Assembly (NCBI GenBank): GCA_934771675.1
Contig: CAKVMF010000021.1
Span: forward strand, 1 to 10,597
Direction of reading: 5' to 3'
DNA from: an uncultured Clostridia bacterium
GTDB taxonomy: Bacteria; Bacillota; Clostridia; Christensenellales; UBA1242
DNA length: 10,597 nucleotides
Shown here: piece after piece, positions 1 through 7,067 of the stretch
Layout of the letters: every line of letters begins with the position of its first letter
Position numbering within the stretch: position 1 is the stretch's first letter
Made by a program: the position numbers and the translations under genes
Notes under the pieces: generated by a model
The model's input: only the letters and a program-made list of their open reading frames with translations
Database searches by the model: none
What the model was told of the DNA's origin: nothing

Positions 1-1160
1 GTGCTAACTCTAGCATTATGCCCACTCAAAACTCGTCTTAAATCATTAACCGAGCGATTAAATCCCAAACGATCTTCAGCCATAAGCATTGCAAGCATAT
101 AATCACAACTCAAATGTTCAGGAACATAAAGATTTCCATCGTAAACATTCGCCGGAACTTCCGCTTTTTTTAAAACTTTTTTTAATTTTTCACAAGCATT
201 GACCATATTTTCTGGATTTGAAAATTTGTTGAAGCAATCATTCCAAATATCTTGAGAAGCATCTCGCATATCAAGTTGAGACATTAAAACCCCCAACCTA
301 TGGCTAAATTCCAATTCAGTTACTGGGATTTTTTTATAAAAAATCTCAAATTCTTTTTCTGGAATCACAGTTTCATTTTTTAATTGATTCTTATCAGAAA
401 GAGGAATCAAACAAAATGAATATTTTCTTCCTTTTTCCAATTCTTGTTTTTGACTATCCCAGCATGCATCAACGTAATACCAACCACTGATACCATATTT
501 TTCATCTTTCATATAAACAAGATTATTTTTGTGATAAGTTATATCATTTTCACTTTCAACGGCAACCGCTTGACAAACGCACTTCACACCAATACCATCA
601 CAAATACGCTTTAATAGTTTTGCATAACCCACACAAACGATATCATCACTATTCATGACTGAAATAAAGTCTCTTGAACTGCTTTTGTTTTCATTATTTT
701 CTTTGTATCTTCTTGATGTGACGTAACGATAAGCCATTAAAAACTTTTCCATTGGGGAAGCATTCGTCGCATTAATTTTTTCAATAATTGAATTTATTTT
801 TGAATTTGCTTCGGCAACTTCTTTAATTGAATAGTCAGCGTCTTCAAAATAAGAAACACCAACACCAAATACTTTTAATTTTTCCTCAACTTCTGACCAC
901 TTTTTTAATTCTTCAACTAAAACATCTCTGTCATTAGCATCGATTTTTACAGAAACATTAAAACCAGCATCCTTTGCAATGAGAGCAAGTTTTTGAATCT
1001 CTTTGTAATCTTCATCCCTCCAATTTTGCATATTAATACGAATATGCAGGGGTGCATCTGGCAATGTTTCTTTTATTTGCTTCAAATTAAATGAATTTGA
1101 CAAATCATTATCAAACGAATCAACATAAAGGACATAATTTCCATAAAAATCTTTAACCAT
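1..1160 (-). CDS. Transglutaminase-like cysteine-protease-fold protein (3' end beyond window)
   Basis: The minus strand is open from an ATG at 1160 to the window edge, giving 386 visible codons and no stop. An AGGAG site (1167-1171) lies 6 nt before the ATG and sets the start. The centre reads like a transglutaminase core (PF01841 type): Cys176 in VCVGYAKLL, His210 in YHKNNLVYM, and Asp231 in WYYVDACWD, in the order and spacing of the family's Cys-His-Asp triad. Such domains act as proteases, peptidases or amide-forming enzymes. No signal peptide or membrane segment is visible, so the product is probably cytosolic. Residues 1-130 form an alpha/beta region I do not recognise, and the part after residue 245 is also unassigned. 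It follows mnmA by 44 nt, across a terminator-like hairpin, so expression may depend on read-through. The fold is fairly sure; the substrate is unknown. Confidence 0.72.
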   Translation of the reverse strand, partial: MVKDFYGNYVLYVDSFDNDLSNSFNLKQIKETLPDAPLHIRINMQNWRDEDYKEIQKLALIAKDAGFNVSVKIDANDRDVLVEELKKWSEVEEKLKVFGVGVSYFEDADYSIKEVAEANSKINSIIEKINATNASPMEKFLMAYRYVTSRRYKENNENKSSSRDFISVMNSDDIVCVGYAKLLKRICDGIGVKCVCQAVAVESENDITYHKNNLVYMKDEKYGISGWYYVDACWDSQKQELEKGRKYSFCLIPLSDKNQLKNETVIPEKEFEIFYKKIPVTELEFSHRLGVLMSQLDMRDASQDIWNDCFNKFSNPENMVNACEKLKKVLKKAEVPANVYDGNLYVPEHLSCDYMLAMLMAEDRLGFNRSVNDLRRVLSGHNARVS

Positions 1161-1186
1161 TTTGCTCTCCTAAATAAAATTTTTAG

Positions 1187-1215
1187 AAAAAAATGGAATT
1201 GCTTTTACAATTCCA
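1187..1215 (-). terminator. Intrinsic terminator overlapping the mnmA stop codon
   Basis: Read on the minus strand, an 8-bp perfect stem (TGGAATTG/CAATTCCA, 1208-1215 and 1194-1201) has a 6-nt loop and is followed by seven U (1187-1193). The TAA stop of mnmA (1205-1207) lies in the loop, so a terminating ribosome would cover the hairpin. This suggests partial termination or attenuation between mnmA and the transglutaminase-like gene. Confidence 0.7.
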
Positions 1216-2368
1216 ATACTTTTCCGTCTTTGATAACATCATCAATTTGACCGCCGCCAAGACAATTGTCATATTTTGAATCAGGATCGTTTTTATATAA
1301 AACAACATATTGACCAGGAGTTACCGCTCTTTGTTTTTCGGCAAACTCAACATAAACAGATCCGTCATCCAAAAGTTTAACTTTAACTTTTTGATCTGGT
1401 TGGCGATATCTGAATTTTGCAGTACATTCGAATTCTTTTTCTACTGGAATTTTTGGAATCCAATTAAATTTTTTTGAAATCAACGCATCTGAATAAAGTG
1501 CATCGTCGTTGCCTTGAGCAACATAGAGTTTGTTTGTCTTTAAATCTTTTTTGATAACAAACCAGCAATCACCCGTTGCACCATGTCCGCCACCAATTCC
1601 AAGTCCCTTGCGTTGGCCAAGAGTGTAATACATCAAGCCATCATGCTTTCCAACAACATTTCTGGTGTTTATATCAATAATATCCCCCGGCTTTGCAGGA
1701 AGATAAGATTTTAAAAAGTTTTTAAAGTTTCTCTCACCAATAAAGCATATGCCAGTGCTGTCTTTTTTTCTTGCAGTAACAAGCCCGTTTTTTTCAGCAA
1801 TTTTTCTAACTTCAGATTTTTGCATATTTCCAATAGGAAAGATAACTTTTGAAAGTTGCGCTTGAGAAAGCTGGTTTAAGAAATATGTTTGATCCTTTCC
1901 TTGATCTTCAGCTTTTTTGAGATAATAATTTCCGTCATCATCACAGGCAATATTGCAGTAATGCCCCGTTGCAATTTTGTCTGCACCAAGCGCTTCAGCA
2001 AATCTTAAAAACGGACCAAACTTGATTTCACGATTGCAAAGAACATCTGGGTTTGGAGTTCTGCCACTAGCATACTCTTCCAAAAAATCCTTAAACACGT
2101 TGTCCATATACTCTTTTGAAAAATCAATAGAATAATATGGAATGCCAATTTTGTTTGCAACACGCTTAACATCCGCATAATCATCAGCGGCAGTGCAAAC
2201 ACCATTTGGGTCGTTTTCTTCCCAGTTGTTCATAAAGAGTCCCACAACATTGTAACCTTGATTTTTTAAAAGCAAAGCGACAACTGATGAGTCTACCCCA
2301 CCACTCATGCCAACAACAACAGTTATATCTTTTTTATCTACTTTTTCATCAAGAATTTTATCTCGCAT
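1205..2368 (-). CDS. mnmA: tRNA-specific 2-thiouridylase MnmA
   Basis: The 387-aa product is near the usual family length. MnmA adenylates and thiolates U34 at C2 in the tRNAs for Lys, Glu and Gln, using persulfide sulfur in the cytosol. Visible signatures are the ATP PP-loop SGGVDSS (residues 23-29), the first catalytic Cys (Cys111 in NPDVLCNREIKF), ATGHY (133-137), the second catalytic Cys (Cys208 in DSTGICFIGER), YTLGQRKGLGIGG (248-260) and the C-terminal barrel with AVTPGQYVVLY (348-358). All key residues are present. The ATG lies 2 nt after the stop of the upstream TM2-domain gene, with only a weak purine-rich site (AGAAG) inside that gene's end, so translation is probably coupled. About 13 residues precede the conserved start of the PP-loop strand, slightly more than usual. 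Identification is secure. Confidence 0.97.
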   Translation of the reverse strand: MRDKILDEKVDKKDITVVVGMSGGVDSSVVALLLKNQGYNVVGLFMNNWEENDPNGVCTAADDYADVKRVANKIGIPYYSIDFSKEYMDNVFKDFLEEYASGRTPNPDVLCNREIKFGPFLRFAEALGADKIATGHYCNIACDDDGNYYLKKAEDQGKDQTYFLNQLSQAQLSKVIFPIGNMQKSEVRKIAEKNGLVTARKKDSTGICFIGERNFKNFLKSYLPAKPGDIIDINTRNVVGKHDGLMYYTLGQRKGLGIGGGHGATGDCWFVIKKDLKTNKLYVAQGNDDALYSDALISKKFNWIPKIPVEKEFECTAKFRYRQPDQKVKVKLLDDGSVYVEFAEKQRAVTPGQYVVLYKNDPDSKYDNCLGGGQIDDVIKDGKVLEL

Positions 2369-2370
2369 AA

Positions 2371-3720
2371 CTACTTCTTTTTATTTTTTGATTTAAATGA
2401 TTTTTTTGCTTTGTTTTTATTGTTCACAAAGTCTTTTACATCTTTGGTTGTTTCTTTTTTGTAAGCAGGTTCATTGTCATCAACTTCACCTTCAAATTTT
2501 TGAATATCATCGAGCATTTGTTTGTTTACAACTTTTGAAATATCAACCTTTTGATCAGCTGATTTTTGTTCAGCTGTTTTTGAATTTTCACTCGCTTCAT
2601 ATTCTGCAATTTCAGAGTCAATCTTTGCCTTTTCTTCAGCTTCTGCAATTTTTTGTTTTTCACGTTCGATTCTGCGTTGTTCACGTTCTCTTTTTGCAAT
2701 TGCTCTAGCTTCTTTTTGTTCATTCCACCAAACCTTAAGTTTAACCCACCAAGGTTTTTTGTAAAGTTCAAGGTCAATGTATTTGTTTCCAAGCTTTGCT
2801 CTAGTTTCAGTGTTAAGCCCAAATATAAATGCTTCTTTTTGCATTCTGTATTTAAATCTATTGGTCGCAATCGCAACAATATCACCAAACCATATAAACA
2901 AGTTAATAAATCCCGCAAACCCAGCAACAGAAACAGTGATAGATTTGAAAAATGCTGAATATTGTGCAAGCATAACCACACCAATCCAAATAATAAAAGT
3001 TACAACTGAAACCCAGCCTTTCTTTTTGTTTTTAGCATAAAAGTTATGTGCACCAAATCCACCCAAAAATATTGCAAGGAGCAACAATTTTGACTTTTTG
3101 ATAAAACCAGGTTTTTGAATAGCAGCCTTGTTAACTTCTTTTTTGATTTTGCGTCTAGCGAATGAACGGTCAGCAATTTTGTAGATTTCCCACCATTTAA
3201 TTTTTGGTTGTTTGTAATCTCCACGTGCTTTTTTGATGCTGTATTCATTTTGATGAACCTGTTCAATCATCTTGCCAGTTTCTTCACCAACAATTTCAAC
3301 ATCACTTGTGTCAATATTAAACTCTCCATTTTCATCAATTTCAAATTGTGGAGTTAACTCTTTTTCCCTCGCATTTTTGCGTCTGTTTGCATAGGTATCG
3401 TTTGGTCTGCTTTTGCCTTTGTTTTCCTTTGAGTTTGAAGCAAATTTTGAAAAGTCGGTATCGCTTACAGATTCACGAAGTTTGCGTTCTTGTTTTTCTT
3501 TCTTTTTTGCAAGTTTTGCATCAATTTTAGCCTGCCTTTTTTCTGCCTTTGTCAAAACCACTTTTTCAGGTTTTTGAGTTTTTTGTTCTTCAAATTTTTG
3601 CTCATTAAAAGACTCACCATTTTTGCTGGCAAACTTTTCCATTTTAGACACTTCAAGTCTGCACTTTGGGCAAACCTTGTCATTAACACCAATCTCTGAT
3701 GCACATCTAGGACACTTCAT
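2371..3720 (-). CDS. Zinc-ribbon and TM2-domain membrane protein with long charged tails
   Basis: 449 aa. Residues 3-20 form a small zinc ribbon with two CPxC knuckles (Cys3, Cys6, Cys17, Cys20). A charged, Lys/Glu-rich linker follows (about 45-205). Residues 207-290 match a TM2 domain: LGGFGAHNFYAKNKKKGW (219-236) is the family's GxFGxHxFYxG-like turn between two membrane helices, with the downstream WFGD at 277-280. A possible third hydrophobic stretch lies at 258-276. Residues 335-375 are an Arg/Lys/Glu-rich probable coiled coil, and the C-terminus is poly-basic (430-449). TM2 domains have no firmly known biochemical role in bacteria. The ATG has a good site (GTGGAGA, 7 nt from the GGAG). 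It is first in an apparent operon with mnmA, stop and start being 2 nt apart. Domain calls are firm; the function is unknown. Confidence 0.85.
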   Translation of the reverse strand: MKCPRCASEIGVNDKVCPKCRLEVSKMEKFASKNGESFNEQKFEEQKTQKPEKVVLTKAEKRQAKIDAKLAKKKEKQERKLRESVSDTDFSKFASNSKENKGKSRPNDTYANRRKNAREKELTPQFEIDENGEFNIDTSDVEIVGEETGKMIEQVHQNEYSIKKARGDYKQPKIKWWEIYKIADRSFARRKIKKEVNKAAIQKPGFIKKSKLLLLAIFLGGFGAHNFYAKNKKKGWVSVVTFIIWIGVVMLAQYSAFFKSITVSVAGFAGFINLFIWFGDIVAIATNRFKYRMQKEAFIFGLNTETRAKLGNKYIDLELYKKPWWVKLKVWWNEQKEARAIAKREREQRRIEREKQKIAEAEEKAKIDSEIAEYEASENSKTAEQKSADQKVDISKVVNKQMLDDIQKFEGEVDDNEPAYKKETTKDVKDFVNNKNKAKKSFKSKNKKK

Positions 3721-3750
3721 AATATCTCCACTTTATCATTATTCAAGTTA

Positions 3751-3779
3751 AGTTTAACATAATTGATGATAATTGTAAA
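3751..3779 (-). promoter_or_regulatory. Promoter of the TM2-mnmA unit (extended -10)
   Basis: On the minus strand, -35 TTTACA (3774-3779), a 17-bp spacer and -10 TAAACT (3751-3756) preceded by TGT form an extended -10. It lies 30 nt upstream of the TM2 gene start, with a GGAG site between. The pattern suggests a sigma-A promoter. Confidence 0.65.
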
Positions 3780-3823
3780 TTTATTTTTTATTTTATTTTC
3801 CATCAAGACCATTTTGTCGCAAT

Positions 3824-3849
3824 AAAAAAAGCAGATTACTCTGCTTTTT
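3824..3849 (-). terminator. Intrinsic terminator of the GT2 gene
   Basis: A 10-bp perfect stem (3826-3835 with 3840-3849) has the tetraloop TTAC. Read on the minus strand, the stem leads into a seven-base U run (3824-3830). It begins 5 nt after the GT2 stop codon and separates that gene from the TM2-mnmA unit. Confidence 0.88.
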
Positions 3850-3854
3850 CAAAT

Positions 3855-5363
3855 TTAATTTTTCTTTTTTCTTGAAGATTTTTTCTTTTCGTTTTTTGCT
3901 TCATCTTTTTCGGTTTCTTTAGTTCCAGCTTCTTGCTTTTCAGTTTCGCCAATCTCTTTGTTTGACTCTTTACCTTTTGAATTTTCATCAATTTCAGTTG
4001 TTTCATCATTTGAATTTTCTAAAGTTTCAGAAATTTCAGGCTTTGCATTTTCTGTTTCTTCAGATTTGTGAATATCTTCAACATTTCTTGCATCAACGTG
4101 TGGAATTGCCTTCCATTCAACATGTCTTGTGAAAAGTGCAATAAATCCAAACACAAAGTTGAGGGCAATAAACACAGGCATACAAAGACAAACAACAAGT
4201 TTCTTTTCAAAGTTCATATTGCGAACTCTTTTTCTTTCAACAAAAAGAACAACAGCAGTTGAGATTGCAGTAAAAATATATGCAGCAAGAACACCGAGAA
4301 GCGATGTTATTAAAAAGTTTAACCAATACGCCCCAATATTTATTGGCTGGAAAAGTGGAGCAAACGCAAGAAGGACTTGTTGTGCAACAAACAAAATTGC
4401 AGACACAATGTAAAGCGGAAAAATGTTTACCATGATATCATAAATTGAAAATTTATGTTTTTTTTCTTCTTCAGTTTTCTTTTTTGCAAAAAGAGCTTTG
4501 AAGAGTTTTTTCTCACGTTTTCTAAATACTTGCAAATGACCTTTTGCCCATCTGATTCTTTGTCGAAACATAATTTTCCAAGTGGTTGGTTGTTCGTCAA
4601 AAAGTTCAGCTTCATTGCAATATCTAATTTTTCTTCCACGCAAAATTTGGTCAGCGGTATATTCCCAATCTTCAGTGAGAGTAACGTAGTTCCATCCCTC
4701 TTTTACAATTTCTGCAGGAAAAACAAAACCTGTTCCTTGAACTCTGGTTGAACATCCAGTCACACTTCTTGCACGGCTTTCAGTTACGCAGTTATTTAAA
4801 AATAGCATGCCATACATTCCAGAAACTGCATTTGTTTCAAAGTTCTTTGCGTTTCTGAATGATGTTACAGTGTCTTTCATACCATAGTATTCAAAGGCAT
4901 CATTCATTTTGTCAAAATAATCTGGAGCAAGAATATTGTCTGCATCAAAAACATAATAACCATCATGCTTTGAAACATCAATAGTTTCATTTAAACATTC
5001 AAACAATTTTTTCAAGGCATAACCTTTTGTTCTTTCATTGCTGTTTGTGTATTCAAAAACTGTAGCACCCTTTTCTCTCGCAACTTCAGCGGTTTTGTCG
5101 GTGCAGTTGTGAGCCAAAACATAAATTTCAAGTTTGTCTTGTGGGTATTCAGCTTTTCTTATGCTTTCAATAAGATTTCCAATAACCTTGTCTTCATTTC
5201 TCGCACAAATCAAAATACCATAGCTGTGTTGTTTTTTTGCCTTTGGATATTTTTTGTAAGTAAAAAGCCCAATGATAATAAACACAACATAGTAAGCAGT
5301 TGCAAGTGCAAAAACACCACTAATGATAGAAAAAATTAAGTTTATGATTTCAACGTATGACAT
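3855..5363 (-). CDS. Membrane glycosyltransferase, family GT2 (cellulose/hyaluronan-synthase-like)
   Basis: 502 aa from the ATG at 5363, chosen because GGGGGA sits just before it; a longer frame opens only with a TTG at 5456. Order: N-terminal membrane helix (about 7-33); cytosolic GT2 domain with ARNE (54-57, nucleotide binding), DAD (140-142, metal/UDP-sugar), TEDWE (230-234, catalytic base) and QRIRW (268-272, acceptor side); three C-terminal membrane segments (about 307-335, 346-375, 387-412); HVEWKAIPH just after the last one; then a 70-residue Glu/Lys-rich tail ending in KKKSSRKKKN. Such enzymes transfer sugars from nucleotide donors to lipid or polymer acceptors at the membrane. The donor cannot be read from sequence. 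The gene has its own promoter and terminator, so it is probably monocistronic, though read-through from the acyltransferase gene upstream is possible. The tail is extra relative to typical relatives. Confidence 0.9.
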   Translation of the reverse strand: MSYVEIINLIFSIISGVFALATAYYVVFIIIGLFTYKKYPKAKKQHSYGILICARNEDKVIGNLIESIRKAEYPQDKLEIYVLAHNCTDKTAEVAREKGATVFEYTNSNERTKGYALKKLFECLNETIDVSKHDGYYVFDADNILAPDYFDKMNDAFEYYGMKDTVTSFRNAKNFETNAVSGMYGMLFLNNCVTESRARSVTGCSTRVQGTGFVFPAEIVKEGWNYVTLTEDWEYTADQILRGRKIRYCNEAELFDEQPTTWKIMFRQRIRWAKGHLQVFRKREKKLFKALFAKKKTEEEKKHKFSIYDIMVNIFPLYIVSAILFVAQQVLLAFAPLFQPINIGAYWLNFLITSLLGVLAAYIFTAISTAVVLFVERKRVRNMNFEKKLVVCLCMPVFIALNFVFGFIALFTRHVEWKAIPHVDARNVEDIHKSEETENAKPEISETLENSNDETTEIDENSKGKESNKEIGETEKQEAGTKETEKDEAKNEKKKSSRKKKN

Positions 5364-5403
5364 AAAATCCCCCAGTAACACCATTACGATAACATGTAAA
5401 TCA

Positions 5404-5432
5404 ATATTAACAGCATTTTTGCAAATTTTCAA
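5404..5432 (-). promoter_or_regulatory. Promoter of the GT2 gene (extended -10)
   Basis: On the minus strand, -35 TTGAAA (5427-5432), a 17-bp spacer and -10 TAATAT (5404-5409) preceded by TGT form an extended -10. It lies 40 nt upstream of the chosen ATG and downstream of the alternative TTG start, which supports the shorter protein. A second extended -10 candidate (TGCTATAAA) lies near 5460 but has no good -35. Confidence 0.6.
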
Positions 5433-5525
5433 GTTATTTGATGCAAAATCCTGCAATTTTATAGCAAACCCGACGAATTTATTTTTATATCACTCATAAA
5501 TCATATTGTTTTATGATAAATCTAC

Positions 5526-6566
5526 TTACTTTATTCTAAAAAGAAGTTTTCGAGCATATGGAATAAAAGAAATTAAAAACACAACCAAAAAACTAGCAAC
5601 TGTTGCAGTCGCAACTTCAGCAACAAAAAAACCTGCAACACTATTTATTTTTACAAATTTTACAAATAATTCAACAAAAATATAATGCGTAAGAAAAACT
5701 CCAAAAGTTAAAGTCGACAATTTTTTCAAGATTTTTGAAGGCCTTACTTTCACAAACTCAATCAAAAATAAAAATAATGGAAAAGCAATTGCAGGTATTG
5801 CCGGTGAATCATACCAAATCCAAGTTATAGTTCCTGACTGATTGAATTTTCGAATTATAAAGAAAATTGTTACCAAGTAAAACACCAAAAATAAACAAAG
5901 ATTTATTATAACATTTCTCTTTTTGTCAGACTTGTTTTCCCTGTGCATATAAATATATGCCAAGTAACCTAAAAAGAAATACAAAAAATACGTAACGTCA
6001 AGATAGGTTTTTAATGCATTTGGGAATGCAAAAAAATACACAAAAATTATGCAACAAATAACAATCACAACCTTTGTAGGTATTAATTTTAAACCATTGG
6101 CAAGGAGTGGCACAAACAAATACAAAACAACCAAAATGTAAAAATACCATTCCAGTCCGGGCGTAGAACATACATATTCTACAAAAAATATTTCTTTCAA
6201 AAGATGTTTTATTCCGCAAAACTCATTACCTAAAATTGTTTTGAAAATATTGTAAAAAATTACCCAAAAAGCAAAACAAACCCAAATTGATAAAAGATTG
6301 TTTAAATAGAACTTTTTGCAAGCCTGCTTGTCATAAGTTCGCGGCAAGAGCAAATACCCACTAAGCATCAAAAACAATGGAACAGCCAAACGGCAAATCA
6401 CATACAACGACATATCAACTTTAAGTGCGTTGTTTCCCATTTGAAACACTCTTCTAAGTGAATCTAAACTGTGATTAGCAATAACCAACAAAGCCCCTAA
6501 AATTCTTATTAAGTCAAAGTTATAATTATGTTCATGGCTCAATTTTTCATTTTCAAGTGTTTGCAT
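5526..6566 (-). CDS. Acyltransferase family 3 (AT3) integral membrane protein
   Basis: 346 aa from the ATG at 6566, chosen for its GTGGAGA site 6-7 nt upstream. The frame extends to an ATG at 6620, but that codon lies inside an operator and has no ribosome site. AT3 proteins (PF01757) O-acylate sugars or lipids of the cell surface using acyl groups passed through the membrane. Signatures are FDLIRILGALLVIANH (17-32) with the family's Arg21 and the essential His32, VPLFLMLSGYLL (62-73) and TFGVFLTHYIF near residue 290. About ten hydrophobic segments run through the whole length. No separate SGNH domain is present. It is divergent from the XRE regulator gene and its promoter holds that regulator's probable operators, so it is likely repressed by it. 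The substrate is unknown. No convincing terminator follows before the GT2 promoter. Confidence 0.88.
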   Translation of the reverse strand: MQTLENEKLSHEHNYNFDLIRILGALLVIANHSLDSLRRVFQMGNNALKVDMSLYVICRLAVPLFLMLSGYLLLPRTYDKQACKKFYLNNLLSIWVCFAFWVIFYNIFKTILGNEFCGIKHLLKEIFFVEYVCSTPGLEWYFYILVVLYLFVPLLANGLKLIPTKVVIVICCIIFVYFFAFPNALKTYLDVTYFLYFFLGYLAYIYMHRENKSDKKRNVIINLCLFLVFYLVTIFFIIRKFNQSGTITWIWYDSPAIPAIAFPLFLFLIEFVKVRPSKILKKLSTLTFGVFLTHYIFVELFVKFVKINSVAGFFVAEVATATVASFLVVFLISFIPYARKLLFRIK

Positions 6567-6586
6567 AACTATCTCCACATTTGCAG

Positions 6587-6602
6587 TATAGAATATTCTA
6601 TA
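6587..6602. promoter_or_regulatory. Operator palindrome O1
   Basis: A perfect 16-bp palindrome, TATAGAATATTCTATA, of the same consensus as O2 and O3. It lies at the predicted transcription start and early leader of the acyltransferase gene, between its -10 and ribosome site. A bound repressor would block initiation or escape. Its centre is 31 bp from that of O2. Confidence 0.75.
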
Positions 6603-6610
6603 TATGGCAC

Positions 6611-6639
6611 ATGGTAGCATAGAATTTTCTATATGTAAA
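6611..6639 (-). promoter_or_regulatory. Promoter of the acyltransferase gene, with an operator as its spacer
   Basis: On the minus strand, -35 TTTACA (6634-6639), a 17-bp spacer and -10 TACCAT (6611-6616) preceded by TGC form an extended -10. The spacer is almost exactly operator O2. The predicted start is near 6604, giving a leader of about 38 nt that contains O1 and the GGAG site. Confidence 0.65.
6618..6633. promoter_or_regulatory. Operator palindrome O2
   Basis: CATAGAATTTTCTATA is an imperfect copy of the operator consensus TATAGAAWWTTCTATA, with the end base and one central pair off symmetry. It fills the -35/-10 spacer of the acyltransferase promoter. Centre-to-centre distances are 31 bp to O1 and 29 bp to O3, about three helical turns each. 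Confidence 0.7.
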
Positions 6640-6646
6640 GTATTTT

Positions 6647-6662
6647 TATAGAAATTTCTATA
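6647..6662. promoter_or_regulatory. Operator palindrome O3
   Basis: A perfect 16-bp palindrome, TATAGAAATTTCTATA. It occupies the spacer of the regulator gene's promoter and overlaps the first two bases of its TATAAT, as expected for autorepression. Confidence 0.75.
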
Positions 6663-6672
6663 TAATAAAATT
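6661..6672 (+). promoter_or_regulatory. -10 element of the regulator gene; likely leaderless mRNA
   Basis: A consensus TATAAT (6661-6666) ends 6 nt before the ATG at 6673, so transcription should begin at or next to the A of the start codon. There is no ribosome site upstream, and an in-frame stop (TAG, 6649-6651) with no alternative start codon confines the start. No good -35 is seen around 6638-6643. Confidence 0.6.
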
Positions 6673-6882
6673 ATGGGGAATGAGAATGAATTTCAAGAAA
6701 TATTAAAGGAATTTTTAGCTGAAAAAGAACTCACGCAAACAGCCTTTGCAAACAAAATTGGAGTGAAGCAAAGTCAAGTTAGTGAGTGGTTATCAGGAAA
6801 ATCAAAACCGGGTTATGATAACCTAAAGCAGATGAGTATAGCTTTTGATACACCAGCAGATTATTTTTTAGGATTAAAATAA
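6673..6882 (+). CDS. Small XRE/Cro-type helix-turn-helix repressor
   Basis: 69 aa, consisting almost only of an HTH_3 domain. Residues about 8-65 contain QTAFANKIGVKQSQVSEWLS, where helix 2 (TAFANKIGV) and recognition helix 3 (QSQVSEWLSGK) are clear, followed by KPGYDNLKQMSIAFDTPADYFLG, the usual last two helices. It probably binds as a dimer to the three palindromes in its own upstream region (6587-6662) and so represses both itself and the divergent acyltransferase gene. No sensor or protease-cleavage domain is present, so any inducer would need a partner or act by changing the repressor's level. The gene has its own strong terminator. The family is secure; the binding sites are inferred from position and symmetry. 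Confidence 0.92.
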   Translation: MGNENEFQEILKEFLAEKELTQTAFANKIGVKQSQVSEWLSGKSKPGYDNLKQMSIAFDTPADYFLGLK

Positions 6883-6920
6883 AAAGATTATCTACACCAA
6901 AATGAAGATAATCTTTTTTT
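6881..6920 (+). terminator. Intrinsic terminator of the regulator gene
   Basis: A 13-bp perfect stem (6881-6893 with 6906-6918) has a 12-nt loop and ends in seven T (6914-6920). It begins at the last bases of the TAA stop codon. Confidence 0.88.
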
Positions 6921-7065
6921 ATAGCAAAAAATATTATTTAAAAGACATTTCCTACAAAACCAACCATCAAATTAGTCAAAAAATCTAAAAACAAAAACCG
7001 CCCGTCAATCAACTTATTCATATAACTATGTTTATCGGCCGAAAATTAAGCAAGAAACAAGGCTC
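6921..7065. other. A-rich intergenic stretch without a gene
   Basis: No coding frame with a ribosome site, tRNA or terminator is seen here. The only notable parts are a 16-nt segment at 6992-7007 that recurs with two C/T differences at 7145-7160, and a short CGGCCG palindrome at 7036-7041. With the hairpins that follow, this makes up the 382 nt between the regulator and gap stop codons. Confidence 0.6.
6992..7007 (+). repeat. Diverged copy of the inverted-repeat arm
   Basis: This 16-nt segment (CAAAAACCGCCCGTCA) matches 7145-7160 at 14 of 16 positions, both differences being C/T transitions. It is also a near reverse complement of part of 7243-7256. It may be a relic of another copy of the element around hairpin 2. 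Confidence 0.5.
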
Positions 7066-7067
7066 AA

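Noticed and set aside
5364..5456. Longer GT2 protein starting at a TTG at 5456 (31 extra residues)
   Set aside because: It has no ribosome site, and the predicted promoter (5404-5432) lies inside this extension. The ATG at 5363 has GGGGGA just upstream and begins right before the first membrane helix.
5498..5520. Hairpin after the acyltransferase stop as its terminator
   Set aside because: A 7-bp AT-only stem (TCATAAA/TTTATGA) is present but no U run follows, so termination is not supported.
6567..6620. Longer acyltransferase starting at the ATG at 6620
   Set aside because: The ATG lies inside operator O2 and the promoter spacer, upstream of the predicted transcription start, and lacks a ribosome site. 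The ATG at 6566 has GTGGAGA at good spacing.
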